Shown here: piece after piece, positions 6,366-7,222 of the stretch
Position numbering within the stretch: the stretch's first letter is position 1
Layout of the letters: the number at the start of each line of letters is the position of its first letter
Origin: Burkholderiales bacterium
GTDB lineage: Bacteria; Pseudomonadota; Gammaproteobacteria; Burkholderiales; Burkholderiaceae_F
DNA length: 7,222 bases
NCBI GenBank assembly: GCA_021205255.1
Contig: JAJPXW010000202.1
Location: 1-7,222, forward strand
Direction: 5' to 3'
The notes under the pieces: model-generated
Databases searched by the model: none
What the model saw: the letters and a program-made list of their open reading frames with translations, nothing else
What the model was told of the DNA's origin: nothing
Made by a program: the position numbers and the translations under genes

Positions 6366-6400
6366 CTTCGCTTTTCAACCCCTTGTTGAAAATACCGAAG
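6366..6400 (-). promoter_or_regulatory. hairpin in the leader of the flavoprotein-cytochrome operon
   Basis: Perfect 8-bp inverted repeat TTTTCAAC (6372-6379) and GTTGAAAA (6385-6392) around a 5-nt loop. It is extended by an outer 5-bp pair, CTTCG (6366-6370) and CGAAG (6396-6400), across a small internal loop. It ends 9 nt before the Shine-Dalgarno site. There is no U run, so it is not a terminator. It could be an RNA element acting on translation or stability, or a DNA operator. Confidence 0.65.
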
Positions 6401-6435
6401 ATGAGTGATTGGGGTGATTCTAGGAAAGATCATTT

Positions 6436-6463
6436 TTTATGGTATTAGGCAAAACACCCCCAA
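6436..6463 (-). promoter_or_regulatory. candidate promoter of the flavoprotein-cytochrome operon
   Basis: Minus strand: -35 TTGGGG (6458-6463), 16-bp spacer, -10 CATAAA (6436-6441). Both are imperfect. It would give a leader of roughly 88 nt that contains the 6366-6400 hairpin. Read by eye; other AT-rich candidates exist upstream. Confidence 0.25.
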
Positions 6464-6474
6464 ATTGAGTGTTT
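6452..6474. promoter_or_regulatory. dyad AAACAC-N11-GTGTTT overlapping the candidate -35
   Basis: Perfect 6-bp inverted repeat: AAACAC (6452-6457) and GTGTTT (6469-6474), 11 nt apart. Size and spacing suit a dimeric regulator. It overlaps copy 2 of the 15-bp shared sequence (6464-6478: ATTGAGTGTTTATCC), which lies about 120 nt upstream of the start codon, like copy 1 at 2841-2855. Confidence 0.35.
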
Positions 6475-6690
6475 ATCCTTAACCCTACCATATTTACGGT
6501 AATAGATCGAAAATGTGTAATAATTTTTCGCTTCCGTTTCATCCGATTGAACTTTCCTTCTTGGATAATCCCCATAAATAAAGGTTTCTTTGGATAAAAC
6601 TACAATAGTAGAAGTTCTTAAGTAGTGGTATCTACTAGATAAAATACAACTCGAAAATCAGAAAAATTAAGCCAGGCTGCTTTTTACTAC

Positions 6691-6894
6691 CTAAGGGTTT
6701 ATCCGAGGGGTATAAACCATAATTCCTAAGTTTTCATTTTGCTGTCTTAGATTGACGCATGCACCAGAAGGCAAACCATCAATATAAGACTTATCACCGG
6801 GTTGGCTATTTGTGTTTGAGAGATTAGCCAAGAAAGCTTGGGCTCGGACAGAAGGATAGGGGATTTGACCCCGAAGTTCGTCATTTTCGTTCGA
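6691..6894 (-). pseudogene. C-terminal remnant of an unidentified minus-strand gene, possibly secreted
   Basis: A 67-codon stretch ends at TAG (6691-6693) and has two consecutive TGA codons at its upstream edge (6895-6900), with no start codon within its first part. It reads like true protein: LRGQIPYPSVRAQAFLANLS, then PGDKSYIDGLPSGACVNLRQ, ending GIMVYTPRINP, with coding-like codons. Further upstream on the same strand, ATG at 7144 opens 23 codons resembling a signal peptide (MKARILASLSTFLATLFLLL). After a TGA the same frame runs on as SPYANQNSSSHSEEVTIQ. The pieces would fit one broken gene for a secreted protein of about 150 residues (6691-7144). Family not recognised. An alternative hydrophobic frame with ATG near 6884 overlaps it but looks less coding-like. 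Confidence 0.45.
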
Positions 6895-6978
6895 TCATCA
6901 TTTGACGAAGTTTTTTCAAAATAGATAATTTTGAAGAGTGGCTCTAATAGAGATTTGAGCTTGTGATTTGAATAGTGA

Positions 6979-6999
6979 CCTCTTCTGAATGCGAAGAGG
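6979..6999. repeat. 7-bp hairpin CCTCTTC / GAAGAGG
   Basis: Perfect stem, CCTCTTC (6979-6985) and GAAGAGG (6993-6999), loop of 7 nt, followed on the plus strand by AATTTTGG. It falls inside the possible decayed gene at 6691-7144, so it may have no role. Confidence 0.35.
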
Positions 7000-7025
7000 A
7001 ATTTTGGTTCGCATACGGGCTAGTG

Positions 7026-7055
7026 CAATGAGATTCAATGAGAATCAATGAGAAA
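7026..7055. repeat. three tandem copies of a 10-bp unit
   Basis: CAATGAGATT, CAATGAGAAT and CAATGAGAAA follow one another directly; the first eight bases are identical in all three. The 10-bp unit equals about one helical turn and is not a multiple of three. It lies within the possible decayed gene, between its signal-peptide-like start and the rest. Confidence 0.8.
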
Positions 7056-7222
7056 GTTCTAGCTTTTGACCGTCAAAACTTAACCAAGAGAAGAAAAAGA
7101 GTTGCTAAGAAAGTAGAAAGGCTAGCCAGAATTCTTGCCTTCATTTTGTCGAAATTGGCACGTTTGGCTTTCTAAAAAAATTTAACTATAGCCCTATAGC
7201 TATTTGAATTTAAAGGATATAA

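Larger units (their letters stand above)
6342..6690. other. upstream regulatory region of the flavoprotein-cytochrome operon
   Basis: No gene. The part nearest the operon (to about 6480) holds the hairpin, candidate promoter and dyad listed separately. The remainder is AT-rich and has TTGGATAA twice (6561-6568 and 6590-6597), of unknown meaning. No divergent regulator gene is present here. Confidence 0.5.

Noticed and set aside
5998..6408. 136-codon plus-strand frame
   Set aside because: It is antisense to the N-terminal and FAD-binding part of the Tat flavoprotein; its Ala/Pro/Ser-rich composition is typical of a shadow.
7114..7174. TAGAAAG / CTTTCTA inverted repeat as an IS end or terminator
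   Set aside because: Seven AT-rich pairs with a loop of nearly 50 nt, with no matching partner or target duplication visible.

Overview
The window looks like an accessory, gene-poor stretch of a gut-type anaerobically respiring proteobacterium, most likely a betaproteobacterium of the Sutterellaceae kind (Sutterella, Parasutterella, Turicimonas). That assignment is an inference from gene content: periplasmic fumarate-reductase-like flavoproteins, one with a detached tetraheme cytochrome c, in AT-rich DNA with strong Shine-Dalgarno sites. No marker gene confirms it. All four intact genes lie on the minus strand.

Layout, left to right. 1-848 holds the eroded remains of an IS630-family transposase on the plus strand, spread over all three frames. 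1069-2721 is a Sec-exported flavoprotein of the flavocytochrome c / fumarate reductase family with no heme domain and several altered active-site positions. 2734-3389 has no gene but contains this flavoprotein's probable promoter and short stop-free scraps that look like decayed genes. 3390-3827 is a small unrecognised protein. 3893-4100 may be another decayed plus-strand gene end. 4339-4689 is a tetraheme cytochrome c, and 4797-6341 is a Tat-exported flavoprotein; these two form an operon with the flavoprotein first. 6342-7222 is a long gene-free upstream region with regulatory-looking hairpins, then the remains of what may be a secreted-protein gene, and a 3 x 10 bp tandem repeat.

How it may work together: the tetraheme cytochrome resembles the heme domain of Shewanella Fcc3, and the Tat flavoprotein resembles its flavin domain. 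They probably form a two-subunit periplasmic reductase that takes electrons from the quinone pool through a membrane quinol dehydrogenase not in this window and delivers them to an unsaturated organic acid. The 1069-2721 flavoprotein has no cytochrome gene beside it and could draw on the same carrier. Both flavoproteins have a similar 15-bp sequence about 120 nt upstream of the start codon, in the same orientation, which may be a shared regulatory site. Neither flavoprotein keeps the full set of fumarate-binding residues, so the substrates are unknown. Most of the rest appears to be gene remnants.
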